From: Diadophis punctatus similis
Taxonomy: Eukaryota > Chordata > Lepidosauria > Squamata > Dipsadidae
NCBI GenBank assembly: GCA_023053685.1
Contig: JALIGW010000005.1
Coordinates: 29,540,480 to 29,604,479 of the forward strand
Direction: 5' to 3'
Length of the DNA stretch: 64,000 bases
In this document: positions 44,011 to 55,148 of the stretch, in pieces
Numbering within the stretch: position 1 is the stretch's first letter
Layout of the letters: each line of letters begins with the position of its first letter
The notes under the pieces: generated by a model
The model's input: the letters and a program-made list of their open reading frames with translations, nothing else
Databases searched by the model: none
Told to the model about the DNA's origin: nothing
Made by a program: the position numbers and the translations under genes

Positions 44011-44260
44011 CACAAAATCTAAATGAGAGAGCCACTTTGGCGTGATGCTTAAGGTACCAGATTGGAACTGGGAGACTGTGAGTTCTAGTTCTGCCTTAGT
44101 CTGAGAGCTCTTGGGCCAGACATTTTGTCTCAGCCCTAGGAAGGAAGCAATAATGGCAAACCAGTTCTGAAATCTTGGCAAAAAAGCTGAAGACAAGTTG
44201 TCAGGAATCAAGACTGACTCAAAGACACACAAGAAAAGTCATCACTAGGTGGCAGCAAAC
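44011..44260 (+). mobile_element. tRNA-derived SINE (MIR/ACA-like head)
   Basis: GAGAGCCACTTTGGCGTGAT and GTGAGTTCTAGTTCTGCC form the A- and B-box regions; the body has GGCAAACCAGTTCTGAAATC. The 20 bases at 44011-44030 recur exactly at 45336-45355. A CTCF-like motif lies at 44243-44259. Confidence 0.7.
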
Positions 44261-44744
44261 AGATGCAGAAAACTAACTCAGGAACTAACTGAACTTTATC
44301 AGGGACATCTGATAACCCTGATCAATACTGGGTGTAGCCTTATGAGAAAGGGCTATTCATGCCCACTATGTTGGGCCACTGCTGTGGCACGTAACAGATA
44401 ATAGATAGATAATTTGTTCATACTACCAAATAAATAAATAAAAACCACACAAGTAGGATCCCATCACTATGACTAAAACTCTTATTTGCTTCCCACCCAC
44501 CACTTCAGTCATTGTCTCCCCTTTCTTTTTTTGCCTTTTCATTTATAAGCTTGAGATAGCGACTGTCTTGCTTTTAAAGGTAGTTCTTGACTTATAAATG
44601 GTCACTTAGTGATCTTGAAAATTATAATGGATCCCCACCCCAAACCCCAAACCTTCTTATGATCTGGTTTCAAAGTTCCAATATCGCCCTCTGCCTGAGA
44701 CGTTTGCAGCTGTTTACAAAGCTTCATGGCTATTTTTTTAACAG

Positions 44745-45034
44745 ATTAACAGAGTTAGAACGGACCTTGCGGTTCATCTAGTCCAGTGTTTCTCAACCTT
44801 GGCAGTTTGAAGATGTGTGGACTTCAACTCCCAGAATTCCACAGCCAGCAACGCTGGCTGGGGAATTCTGGGAGTTGAAGTCCACACATCTTCAAACTGC
44901 CAAGGTTGAGAAACACTGATCTAGTCAAACCCCCTGCCCAAGCAAGAGACCCTACATCTGCCTCTACCTAGGATTGAACTCACAACCTCCTGATTGTGAG
45001 GCAAGAGCTCCACCTCTAGGCCACAGCAGCTGGG
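44745..45034 (-). mobile_element. tRNA-headed SINE with a CR1-type tail, interrupted by a MITE
   Basis: Read on -, the head is GCTGCTGTGGCCTAGAGGTG (A box) and GGTTGTGAGTTCAATCCTAG (B box). It is followed by a CR1 3' tail, GTAGGGTCTCTTGCTTGGGC, AGGGGGTTTGACTAGATGAA and TCTAACTCTGTTAATC. The tail identifies CR1 as the likely mobilising LINE. The hAT MITE 44784-44918 sits within the tail. Confidence 0.7.
44784..44918. mobile_element. Palindromic hAT MITE with perfect 8-bp duplication
   Basis: 135 bp, CAGTGTTTCTCAACC to GGTTGAGAAACACTG, arms nearly fully complementary. Flanked by ATCTAGTC at 44776-44783 and 44919-44926. Same family as 37004-37139. Confidence 0.95.
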
Positions 45035-45335
45035 TCTGCAGCACCTTGTGGTCACGTGATTGCAGTTTACAATGGCTTTGCCAGAAACTCACTTCTGCTT
45101 TCAAAAACTGCCCCATAGTGAACAATGGGTTTGCCTAATGATTGCAAGGTTCACTTAACAATCATCAGATTCACATTACGACCATTGCATTTGCTTAACA
45201 AACACATCCCCAAAAGTTATAAAATCAGGGCTGGTTATATGGTGATCCACTTTATGACTATTATGACTTATGACCCTTAATTGAAGGGCTCAATTGCATC
45301 CGTAACTCAAGGACTACCTGTTTATTGTATATTTC

Positions 45336-45612
45336 CACAAAATCTAAATGAGAGAATGAGAGAGCCAGTTTGGTGTAGGGGTTAGGACACCAGGCTTGAA
45401 AGCAGGAGACCATGAGTTCAAGTCCCACCTTAACCATGAAAGCTAGCTAGTGACTTTGGGCTAGTCACACTCTCTCTCAGCCCAACCCACCTCAAAGGGT
45501 GATGGTTGTGGGGAAAATAGGAGGAAGAAGTGTTGGATATGTTCTCTGCCTTGAGTTATTTGTAAATATAATAAAGACAGGGTACAAACAAGCAAACAAA
45601 CAAATAAATAAA
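45336..45612 (+). mobile_element. tRNA-derived SINE with L2-like tail
   Basis: GAGAGCCAGTTTGGTGTAGG (A-box region) and CATGAGTTCAAGTCCCACC (B box), then GTGACTTTGGGCTAGTCAC and TCAGCCCAACCCACC. The tail CTCTGCCTTGAGTTATTTG with AATAAAGACAGGGTA gives a short CTGCC/GGCAG-like closing element. It ends in (CAAA)n/(AATA)n. Confidence 0.8.
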
Positions 45613-46434
45613 AGCTATTTTGGGAGCCTTATTTAATGACAAAGCAAATCACCAAACCAATAATGGCAACACTTGGATTGTAATGGTGTTTGTAAGACAG
45701 GATGTATGCAGAACTCTGTGCATACCAAAACTGCACACATTTTAAAAATAATGCTATATGCTAATCTACATCGCTTTAAATTTAAATTGTACTATATACT
45801 TTCATTTTAAATGAAATTTAATATTTTTTTCTCATTTAAAATGGCATGTTTTTGCTGTTTTTATTTTATAACCCTGCGCTTATAGACATCCATAATTACT
45901 ATAATCAGGTTTTAGTGCAAGTTTTCTTGAGAGAGTTGTGAGCCATTTAGATGGCATAGGAATGAATCAATACTTTTTTGCCAATGTGATTTTTACATGA
46001 GAAGCCCTGCATTTTTGGTCTTTTGTGCTTCCTTAAATTCCTCGAGAGCCATGACCTTTTTCTGGATTGACTCATATAAAATGAATGTATTCACTGTAGT
46101 CTTCTGGCAAAGTTTATCGAGTCAGATATTTTGCCTGATCCATGTGATCAAATTAACAAAAGGTTGCCTTTTCCATATGCTCCTATCTTATGTTCATCTC
46201 TGACATTTTAGACTAGGCTAGAGTTCATTTGCATTTGTATAGCCAAGGATTCACAGTCTGAAACTATTAAACCTAATTTTCTGGTCCTTTGATAAATATT
46301 TGCAGAGTTTTATGATTCTGGTAATAAAACTGTTCACCTCTAGATCGCCTTGTCCCCATGGGATGAGATAAAAGGATAAAAACGCTTAGAAGGAATTAAA
46401 CTGTGAATGGTTAGGCAGAAGACATGTTTTTAAC
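45613..46434. other. No recognisable gene or repeat
   Basis: AT-rich sequence. Confidence 0.5.
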
Positions 46435-46559
46435 CAGTGTTTTCAACCTCAGCAACTTTAAGATGCGTAGAGTTCAACTCCCAAAATTCCCTGGCTGGCT
46501 GTGGAATTCTGGAAGTTGAAGTCCATATATCTTAAAATTGCTGAAGTTGAGAAACACTG
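46435..46559. mobile_element. Palindromic hAT MITE, older copy
   Basis: Same family as 37004-37139 but diverged: CAGTGTTTTCAACC to TTGAGAAACACTG. Flanks TTTTTAAC and GTTTAAAC match in 6 of 8 positions. Confidence 0.8.
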
Positions 46560-48022
46560 GTTTAAACTCTCTCAATGCTATTTTATTTATTCGTTTAAAA
46601 GATATACAGGTATATGGCTGCCCATCTTAAGCAACTCAGGGTGGCTCAAAACATAAATCTATATAATATAAATCTTTAAAACAAAAAGGGTTTTCTAATC
46701 TGGGATTTTACCATCAATATACTACGTTTGCATAGGATGCTAATTATGATTAAATGACCTCATCTAATTTCCTAGGTTTACACATCACAATGAATCATAA
46801 ACCAACTTTATCTCAACTCAACCGGTGATGATTTATACTGACTTGCCTACTTCACACAACTTATAACCTAACCGGTTTGGTTTTCTTAATAAACTCCACA
46901 GATCATCCTTACACTTAGAAACTATTTTTGGCTTAGCACATCATACAAACCCAGCCTCTTGTAACTGATTTGGTAAACCAAGGTTAAGGAAATCAGAGAG
47001 GAGTGTGTAAATCTGGCTATTTTATTCCAGAAACAACTGTCTGATGTTCAAAACAATAACAAAAAGAAGAAGAACGCTAGACCTTACGGAAAGACATTAG
47101 AGAAGATTGGGAGGAAGGAAAATAAAAGGCTGCCCGAAAACCGAATACATCTGCGAAGTATAGTGTGTTTCAGCACCATGTTAATTAATGGTGTCTAGCT
47201 CAGATGTCACTAGTGGTAGCCTATAGGCAAATGTGGGACATGATTAACGGTGCAGACACCTAAGTGATCTAATCAGCAAGTCTTCACTTAGCCAAAAGCT
47301 TTAACTAGGATACTAAGGGGTATCCAAATGTTTCTGATTTCTAAAGAAAAAAGAAAAAAAAGTGTGAATTAGCTCAAGGGCCCACATGCCCCTCTGCAGC
47401 TCTTCAACAGATTTTTGGAAATGAATATCAGCCACAGGAGGCTGCTAATGTGAAAGGAGGGATGATAATTGAGAAGAAGGAAGGCTACTTCCCCTCCTTC
47501 CTTTTTTCCCCCCACCAAAAAATAAAATAAAAAATCCCTTCCCTTATTGCCCTCCCCCCCCAATACACACATCTTGGACAAAGAAAGAAATATTTAATTA
47601 AGACAAGCAGGTCTTGCGGCAAAATAAACTTAGTTATTTTTAACATATGCTGCCCTGTTCCAATTTGCTCTACTCAGCTTACAAAAATATAATTTCATGC
47701 AGTAAGAGTGGTTCAACCAATTAAAACCACAAGATATGCAGTAGAAACAACATAAAAGACCTAGGTTTTTTTTTTAAAAAAAGATGTTTTGATAAGCACT
47801 AGAGCAGAGTTTTCTACACTTCTTTGCTGCCATCTAGTGGGCATCTAGGTTTTGCAGCCCAAATTTGGCTTTTTACATTTTTAGCCCCTCCTAAACTGTA
47901 ATTAGGAAGGCACTGCTTGATCTCTACTGGCAAGTTATTGCTGCAATGGAAAAAAAAATAGAATGATAATTAATGTTTAAGGATATGCAAATATTGCACT
48001 ATACTTTCCCTTCCCCAAGAGT
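46560..48022. other. No recognisable gene or repeat
   Basis: AT-rich sequence. A strong CTCF-like motif lies on the - strand at 47823-47841. Confidence 0.5.
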
Positions 48023-48462
48023 AGGTAATCCTCAATTTAGGACTAGTAGCTGAGCAATCATTTGAAAAACAATGGATTCCCCCCAAAATCTACTTATGAT
48101 CCAGTTTCGGAGTTCTAAAGGCTGCACACATCCTCACAGTCACATGACTACATTTCAGATAATTGTAAAACCGGCTCATTGAAGCATTCTGTGGTCACAT
48201 GACTGTGATTTATTAGAGGTTTTTTGCCAGTTTCCAGACTGTTCGACTAGTTTTTAGTCTTTACGGCCAGTTTTTGGGAAAATCTCCCATACATTGGTTC
48301 TCTTAATGTGCCCACTTAACAATTGTGGTATTTGCTTAATGACCGTGTTGATCTGCCGCAATATAGTTGTAAAATCGAGGTTAGCCACATGAGTGCCTCG
48401 ACTTACAACTGTCACGATTTACGACAGAAATTCTGGACTCCATTACGGTCGTACATTGAGAC
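48023..48462. mobile_element. TA-flanked MITE, family B, complete
   Basis: From AGGTAATCCTCAATTTAGG, preceded by TA, to CATTACGGTCGTACATTGAG. Contains the family blocks CACAGTCACATGACTAC and TTAACAATTGTGGTATTTGC. Confidence 0.75.
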
Positions 48463-49140
48463 TTGTGCTGGGAGCCTCGGAGATTAGAAGGAGATATAAA
48501 TGTAATACATAATACTGTTTAGGACTCTGGCTATTTTCTTCAGGCAGGATATTTGACCTTTTCCTTCTCCAACTCCCATTCTCCTCCTCATAGCATGAAC
48601 AGTAAATGGTAGCCATTGTGGAGATTCTGGGACTGTTTTTCAAGAGAGGGTTTGTTCTGCTTCCAGATCCTTCTAAGGAGATTGATAACAGACTCTTGCT
48701 TCTTGGTGATCTGTTTTAGTAACTTAGTCCTGTCCATAGTCCCTACTCTGCTTTGCAATGAATGATTGCTCAGTTATTTGGCACAGGGACTTATTGTCTT
48801 AGCTTTCATTAGTTACAGTGTAGGTAGGTGGATTACTCCTTCCTTGAATTTGGCAGTACTTGGGGCATTCACAAATACAGTTACCTATATCAGTTGATAG
48901 GCTTGCTGGCCTTTAATCGCTGTCAACTATGATAGCTAATGAACACCAGCTAGAAAAGTCTGTAACTCTTGGCAGGCCATGCTAATCATTACCAAATGCT
49001 TATTAACTTTCAGACATAGAGAGGGTATGATATGTTCTTATTTATTTTATGTGACTTTTCAGCCAAAGTACCCCAAAACTGGCACTGGAATTAAAATAAA
49101 ACATTTAAATAAACATCCATTTAAAAATAACCATATATTC
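48463..49140. other. No recognisable gene or repeat
   Basis: Sequence without a supported feature. Confidence 0.5.
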
Positions 49141-49198
<58 letters not shown>

Positions 49199-49229
49199 GA
49201 AGGAAGGAAGGAAGGAAGGAAGGAAGGAA

Positions 49230-49311
<82 letters not shown>

Positions 49312-49334
49312 GGAAGGGAAGGGAAGGGAAGGGA

Positions 49335-49408
<74 letters not shown>

Positions 49409-49425
49409 AAAGAAAAGAAAAGAAA
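49141..49425 (+). repeat. (GAAA)n/(GGAA)n polypurine tract, about 285 bp
   Basis: Uninterrupted A/G on the + strand, alternating blocks of AAAG, AAGG and AAAAG units. The lysine/arginine/glutamate open frame across it is translated repeat. Confidence 0.98.
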
Positions 49426-50030
49426 AATATTTCCACAGTATAACCAGGTGTTACAATCTGACTATAAAGAACATAGTATGGGTGACTTTGCTCCTAAGTT
49501 ACAGTTCTGGGAGTATATAACCCATAATCTTGAGTAGTTCAAGACTCTTGTTATTCCTCTGGCAGAGAGCTCAGTGAACTCTGTAGTTGTGCATGCCAAT
49601 AAAAAAAATAGTTTGGTGCTTCTATTTCCAATTGTCCTGATTCCTTTTTTAAAGTGGGCATTTTTTCCACAACAGTCTGATATAGTTGGCAAGAGCACAG
49701 ATCAAGAGCCAGTCAATCTGCCATTTTGGAGCCCACAGTTGGTGGTTTCTGCCCATGCCTTTCTTCTTCCCTGATCCAGAACTCATTTGGAGATGCCAGG
49801 TTTGGGGTAAGATTGTAGGCAAATGTTTGGGGGACTCTGGAAGAAGAAAACCAGGTGAGTTGGGACTGAAAGGTGAGTTGGCAGTTCTTGCCACCTGACT
49901 CTGCAGGAATAACAGGCGCTGGAATATTTGGATGCCAGCTTGCCTAAATATTACTGCACAAAGGAACATCAAAGAGTTGTTGCCTGCTGTCTGTGGTCTG
50001 TCCAACCTAACTGAATGTGATGTGTTGTGT
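49426..50030. other. No recognisable gene or repeat
   Basis: Overlapping frames on both strands; none resembles a known family. Confidence 0.5.
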
Positions 50031-50038
50031 CCCTGAAT

Positions 50039-50559
50039 CAGTGGTGGGTTCCTACCGGTGCGGTCCACTCTATAGCACCGGTAGCAGCCTGCTGGTGACA
50101 TCACAGTACCGGTGCGGTCGGCTGCCGGTGCCTGGGCGCCGCCATTTTTTTAAAAATGTTTTTTTAATGTTTTTAAAAAATTTTCTTCTGCGCATGCCCA
50201 GAAGCTGAGCTTCTGGCACTGCGCATGCGCTGCCTTCCTACCCCACAGTGAGTCCAAGCAGGGGAGGATGGCTGAGGGAGCGCGTGAGACGCTGAAAGAA
50301 CGGGCGGCAGGAGCCTAGGATCATCGAATGGGGAGAAGCATTCAGGCCGGACAGAGCCTCCTAGAAGAACCGCTGCCACGGTCTTGCTGCTCCCGCTGCG
50401 GGGGACTGCATTGCGGGTGAGCAATGCCCCCCCCCGCTTCTCCAGCCACTGCCAAGCTCCCAAGGCCCACGCCCACCCGGTCACATGGCTGGCAAGCCAC
50501 ACCCACAAAATAAGCCACGGCCACAGAGTGGTAGTAAAAAAATTAGGAACCCGCCCCTG
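50039..50559. mobile_element. Non-autonomous hAT transposon, family A, perfect 8-bp duplication
   Basis: 521 bp, starting CAGTGGTGGGTTCCTACC and ending AGGAACCCGCCCCTG. Flanked by CCCTGAAT at 50031-50038 and 50560-50567. It is the inverted relative of 1078-1696 and has CTGCGCATGCCC and CTGCGCATGCGCTG motifs at about 50188 and 50219. Confidence 0.9.
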
Positions 50560-50567
50560 CCCTGAAT

Positions 50568-51109
50568 ATATTCCCACCTCCACATCAGAGCTGGATGTCA
50601 CTCCCATGATCTCCCCACCATGAAAAGCAAGGGATGGTGGTAGGGGGGGAGATATTTCCTGCATCCCTGCAAGGCAATGAGCAGCTGTGCTAATGCATGT
50701 AAGTGAAGTGGCACTTCTGTTTTTTGACATGTATGTTTGTATCTAAATCAACGTCTGGCTGCTGACCAGAGCAGACCATAAAATTTTCCAGCTGCATGGA
50801 GGGGTGGGGGCATCAGGGACTATAGATTGTTTATTATGAACTTCTGTGTTTTGAAAGCAAGGGGACGGCCTTGCGTGCCCCATTGAGCTGTATTTATTGT
50901 TGCATATGGAGTGTGGTGTGTGGTAGATCATAATGGCTAGCTTGGATACTTTAGGTTTGAAAGGAGAAGCTAAATAAAAGAGTGGACAGGAAATTCCTCA
51001 TTGTTGCTGCAATTTCTTGGATTAAGAGACAAGATCTAAAATAAGGAAAGATCAGGCCCCACCAGGTCCTGCATCTACAGACTCATCTGTAGCAGGCCTT
51101 TTTTCTCAC
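50568..51109. other. No recognisable gene or repeat
   Basis: Sequence without a supported feature. Confidence 0.5.
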
Positions 51110-51420
51110 CACCAAAGCAGTGGTTCAGACTGGTTCTTTAGAAGCGGTAGCTCTGACTCCAAGCCGAGAGAAAACCGGTTCTCTGTATCCGTGAAAGTGG
51201 GTCCGCCCGCCCACCCGCCTCTGGGTTATACTGACCTTTATCTCTGCTTCTGAAGCCCAGCTGATTAGGGGCGGCAGATTGAATTGCCGCTCTGCAGCTG
51301 TTTTCCGTGCTCCTTGCCTCGTTTGCAATGCAGAAGTTCTATTCCCTCTAAACTGCGCACACACACGCAGTGAAGCATGCACTCGGCTAACCAGCAGCGA
51401 CGAAAAATGGAGCGCTCTAC

Positions 51421-51861
51421 ATGGGGCTACCCTTGAAGAGTATCCGGAGACTCCAGTTGGTGCAAAATGCGGCTGCGCGTGCTGTGGTGGGTGTGCCAAG
51501 GTACACCCACGTGACACCTATACTCCGCCAGCTGCATTGGTTGCCCATCGGTCTCCGGGTCCAATTCAAGGTGTTGATCACCATCTTTAAAGCCCTTCAT
51601 GGCTTAGGACCAGGCTATCTCCGGGACCGCATTCTGCCTCACACTTCCCTTCGACCGGTTAGGGCCCACAGAGTTGGCCTCCTCCAGGTCCCGTCGGCCA
51701 AGCAATGCCGGCTGGTGGGCCCTAGGGTGAGAGCCTTCTCTGTGGCCAGCCCCGCGCTCTGGAACCAACTTCCCCCAGAGACCCGAACTATCCCCACTCT
51801 GCTGGCCTTTCGAAAAGCCGTTAAGACATGGCTTTTCCTGCAGGCTGGGGGTAGAGCTTAA
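51421..51861 (+). pseudogene. L2 ORF2 C-terminus, 146 codons open
   Basis: Carries the L2 end signature: LQLVQNAAARAVVGVPRYTH, VTPILRQLHWLPIGLRVQFK, then FKALHGLGPGYLRDRILPHT and a final ALWNQLPPETR, AFRKAVKTWLF. No stop or frameshift in this stretch, so the copy is fairly young. Endonuclease and RT catalytic domains are missing because of 5' truncation. Confidence 0.85.
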
Positions 51862-51996
51862 TCCACTCGAGCTCACCCCAAGTATGTATGGTTGCTGAAT
51901 GGTTGTTGGATGATTTTAATATTGTGTTTTTAATTTTTATATTTGTTTTTTAGTAATATTTATAAATTGGTTATTCTTGTATTTTCTCTGTTGTAC

Positions 51997-52027
51997 GCCG
52001 CCCTGAGTCCTTCGGGAGTTGGGCGGC
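51997..52027 (+). repeat. L2 3'-terminal hairpin
   Basis: Stem GCCGCCC/GGGCGGC (7 bp), inner partly paired section, and CC-TTCG-GG with a UUCG tetraloop in RNA. ATATAAG follows. L2-clade reverse transcriptases are known to recognise a conserved 3' stem-loop. Confidence 0.75.
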
Positions 52028-52082
52028 ATATAAGAAAACCAAAATAAATAAATAAATAAATAAACCCACCCCTGCACCAAAG

Positions 52083-52512
52083 GGACCATTTTTGGTCCCT
52101 TCCTCTCCCAGCCCTGAAGCTTCTCTACCCAACCTATCTACCAGGAAGGGTATGAGACTCTATGATCCATCAGAACAAGCATCTCACACAAGTAAGTAGC
52201 AGGCCGCCAATTCTTCAAGCAAGCCAAGTGCCTCTTTACTGAGAACCACTGGATGACGGAAGCTTCAGCTGTACGTGTTGCACAGAGAAAAGATACACAT
52301 CTCACAGGGACTGCCTTCCATAGCCAGAAGCACATTTAGCATCTGGCTTGATGTTTATTTGCTCCTGACTCCTGCTATGTTTTCAACCCTGCCGTGTTCC
52401 TGACCAAGTCTCTGGTCCTTCCTTTGGCACTGCAGTGACATGACTGGTGATATTTTCCCCCTCACTTGGAAGACAGAGAGCAGCAAAACCGAAAGGGAGA
52501 GTTTGCCATATA
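52083..52512. other. No recognisable gene or repeat
   Basis: Sequence without a supported feature. Confidence 0.5.
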
Positions 52513-52900
52513 GAGGTAGTCCTCGACGTAGGACCACAATTGAGCCCAAATTTTTTTATTGGGAAGTGAGACACTTATTAAATGAATTTGGCCCCATTTT
52601 ATGACCTTTCAGTTGTTAAGTGAATCACGGTAGTTGATAACCTGGTTGTTAAGTGAATCTGGCTTAACAACTTGACTTGCTTGTCAGAAGGTCGCCAAAA
52701 GTGATCCCATGACCTTGGGACACAGCAATGGTCTTAAGTATCAACCAGTTGTCAAGTATCTGAATTTTGATCACATGATCATGGAGATGCTGGAAAGGTT
52801 GTAACTGTGAAAAACGGTCATGAGTCATTTTTTTCAGTGTCGTAACTTTGAATGGTCTGTTCTTACAATGAACTGTTGTAAGTTGAGGATTACCTGTATA
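52513..52900. mobile_element. TA-flanked MITE, family B, complete, inverted
   Basis: GAGGTAGTCCTCGACGTAGG to TAAGTTGAGGATTACCTG, with TATA on both sides (52507-52512 region and 52901-52904). Confidence 0.8.
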
Positions 52901-53412
52901 GGTTGCAAAATTCTGAATGACCTCTAGATGGCAGCCAACCATCTGATTTTTCTATATTATTCTGCTGAATTTAGTTCTCATGTGGATTTTTTTACATTCT
53001 AGTTACGGTACTCTATAGTAGCACTGTCAGAGGACCCAACCAATTGCTCTGCCTATCCATGCTGAACTTTCATTTCCAGAACAGCATCATCTTGCAGTGA
53101 TTTGGAACAGATGTAATGGAGGCAGAGCAGCGATCGACAATGGAAGTAGCAAATTTCACGCTGGGATAGTTTTCTCACAACTCAGGAATGGGTAGATAGC
53201 ACTTTAACCCAGCAGTGGGAAAAGGCCCAGAGACGCTCTGTAGGAGAAATAATATGACTCTAAGAGGCTGTTCAGGGAGTCAGAAAGAAGTGAGTGAGCG
53301 ATCAAATCAAAAAGAAAAGAAAAAGTCAAGCTTTTTCTATATAACAGGCTCAAACTTAACCCCAACAAGACTGAGTGGCTCTGGATATTGCCTCCTAAGG
53401 ACTATTCCTTAA
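52901..53412. other. No recognisable gene
   Basis: Contains a CTCF-like motif at 52921-52937. Confidence 0.5.
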
Positions 53413-53636
53413 GAGCCGAGGTGGTGCAGTGGTTAAAATGCAGCACTGCAGTTCAGCAGTTCAACTGTTCAAATCTCACCGGCTCAAGGTCGACTCAGCC
53501 TTCCATCCTTCTGAGGTTGGTAAAATGAGGACCCAGATTGTTGGGGGCAATATGCTGAACTCTGTAAACCGTTTAGAGAGGGCTGTAAAGCACTATGAAG
53601 CGGTATATAAGTCTAAGTGCTATTGCTATTGCTATT
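53413..53636 (+). mobile_element. tRNA-headed squamate SINE, full length
   Basis: Same family as 14430-14659. It directly abuts an L2 copy on its right, so an open frame of 271 codons runs from the SINE into the L2. This is a chance fusion. Confidence 0.9.
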
Positions 53637-53639
53637 CTG

Positions 53640-54478
53640 ACTGTCCCTCCTTGGTTCTTGGGGGAGAAAAATTAACTCCCTCGGAACGGGTCCTCAATTT
53701 GGGAGTTCTCCTAGATCCACAGCTAAAATTAGATCAACATCTCACAGCTGTGGCTAGGGGAGCCTTTGTACAGGTTCGCCTGGTGCACCAATTGCGAACA
53801 TACTTGGAGAAGGAGGCTCTACTCACGGTCACTCATGCCCTTGTCACCTCTAGATTGGACTACTGTAATGCGCTCTACATGGGGCTACCCTTGAAGAGTA
53901 TCCAGAGACTGCAACTGGTGCAAAATGCGGCTGCGCATGCTGTGGTGGGTGTCTCAAGATACACCCACGTAACACCTATACTCCGCCAGCTGCACAGGTT
54001 GCCCATTGGTTTCCAGGTGCCATTCAAGGTGTTGATCATCATCTTTAAAGCCCTACATGGCTTAGGTCCAGGTTACCTCCGGGACCACATCCTACCTCAT
54101 ACTTCCCTTCGACCGGTTAGGTCCCACAGAGTGGGTCTCCTCTGGGTCCCGTCAGCCAAACAATGCCGGCTGGCGGGGCCTAGGGGGAGGGCCTTCTCTG
54201 TAGGGGCCCCTGTTCTCTGGAATCAACTACTCCCAGAGATCTGAATTATCCCCACCTTGCTGGCCTTCCGAAAAGCCATTAAGACATGGCTCTTCCTGCA
54301 GGCAGGGTGATTTTGAGACAACTTTCCCCCATGTATGCATGGTTTTGTATGTCTTTTTTAAACTCTTTTTAAATTGTTTTTAAAAATTTATTGTTTAGTT
54401 GTTCCTTAAAATGTTGTATGCCACCCTGAGTCCTCAGGGAGTAGGGCGGCATAGAAGAACACTAAATAAATAAAATAA
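53640..54478 (+). mobile_element. L2 LINE 3' end with ORF2 C-terminus
   Basis: Encodes a longer part of the L2 ORF2 end than the 51-kb copy: ERVLNLGVLLDPQLKLDQHL, LVTSRLDYCNALYMGLPLKS, LQLVQNAAAHAVVGVSRYTH. It is stopped by TGA at 54242-54244, just before the usual C-terminus. The 3' hairpin region (CACCCTGAGTCCTCAGGGAG) and (AATA)n end the copy. Confidence 0.85.
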
Positions 54479-54824
54479 ATAACCTAAGTGAGAGGAATCT
54501 GCTTCTTTCTAGTTGCTGGAGTACTCAGAGCTAATATTCTGGCAACTCTCTTTTTGCTACAAGAAGTTCTGCTTTAAAATTGTGAACTAGTACACTGAAT
54601 ATTAAAAGCAAAGTCTCCTTTCAGCTAACAAGGAATGGCCGTTGTGATCCATTATTGTTTTTTGAGCAGAGAAGAGAACAGCAACCAGCAACTTGCATTG
54701 CCAACTTCAAGGTCTATTTACAAATGCCAGAACAGAAGGTGTGGGATGTGCACGTCTGAAAAGGATGGAACTTTGTCCCATTGGAGGCCAATTGTGTAAT
54801 GTAACTGTTTGTAGGAAAACAATA
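54479..54824. other. No recognisable gene or repeat
   Basis: Sequence without a supported feature. Confidence 0.5.
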
Positions 54825-55148
54825 TGTCACGCAGTGATTTTATGTTGCCTGTTACATGTATATGCAGGGAGATGCATCCCTATCAAACATAATGGTTTAT
54901 TCCTGAGCACGTGATTAATATGTTCCTAGTACGCATGTGTACATTCCTTTCTTTCAATCCTTTCCTTTTGTCTTCTGCTTCTCCATGAAGCAACACCTAT
55001 GTTATAGCCAGGATGTGATTTTTTTTATTTTTGTAAAGAAATAAATATCTTATACCTTAGAATTATAATGCGGTTTATTTTGACAATGTCAGAGTTCCAG
55101 GAAAAGATTCATTTCGCCTCTGATAAGAGTAATTCTTATCTCAACACA
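54825..55148 (+). mobile_element. Solo LTR, same family as 13574-13898
   Basis: Starts TGTCACGCAGTGATTT, shares GCCTGTTACATGTATATGCA, GAGATGCATCCCTATC and TATTCCTGAGCACGTGATT with the other copy, has AATAAA at about 55040, and ends near CTCAACACA. Clearly diverged from the other copy; flanking duplication not recognisable. Confidence 0.7.

Larger units (their letters stand above)
44575..45321. mobile_element. TA-flanked MITE, family B, split by a nested insertion
   Basis: Left part 44575-44744 (AAGGTAGTTCTTGACTTATA) and right part from about 45035 to GTAACTCAAGGACTACCTG at 45321. The intervening 290 bp are a SINE that itself contains a hAT MITE. Confidence 0.75.
51406..52063 (+). mobile_element. 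L2 LINE 3' end inside a hAT element
   Basis: Encodes the end of L2 ORF2 (51421-51861), then a 3' region with the terminal hairpin at 51997-52027 and (AATA)n at 52041-52064. Confidence 0.9.
51118..52074. mobile_element. hAT element carrying an L2 3' end, perfect 8-bp duplication
   Basis: Starts CAGTGGTTCAGACTGG and ends CCCACCCCTG; flanked by CACCAAAG at 51110-51117 and 52075-52082. The left 290 bp are hAT-like non-coding sequence. The remainder is an L2 copy that stops about 10 bp before the right terminus. Confidence 0.8.

Noticed and set aside
48979..49443. 154-codon lysine-rich open frame
   Set aside because: Almost entirely translated (GAAA)n microsatellite.
53429..54244. 271-codon open frame starting in a SINE
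   Set aside because: The first part is translated SINE; the second is the L2 ORF2 end. The join is adjacency of two repeats, not a gene.
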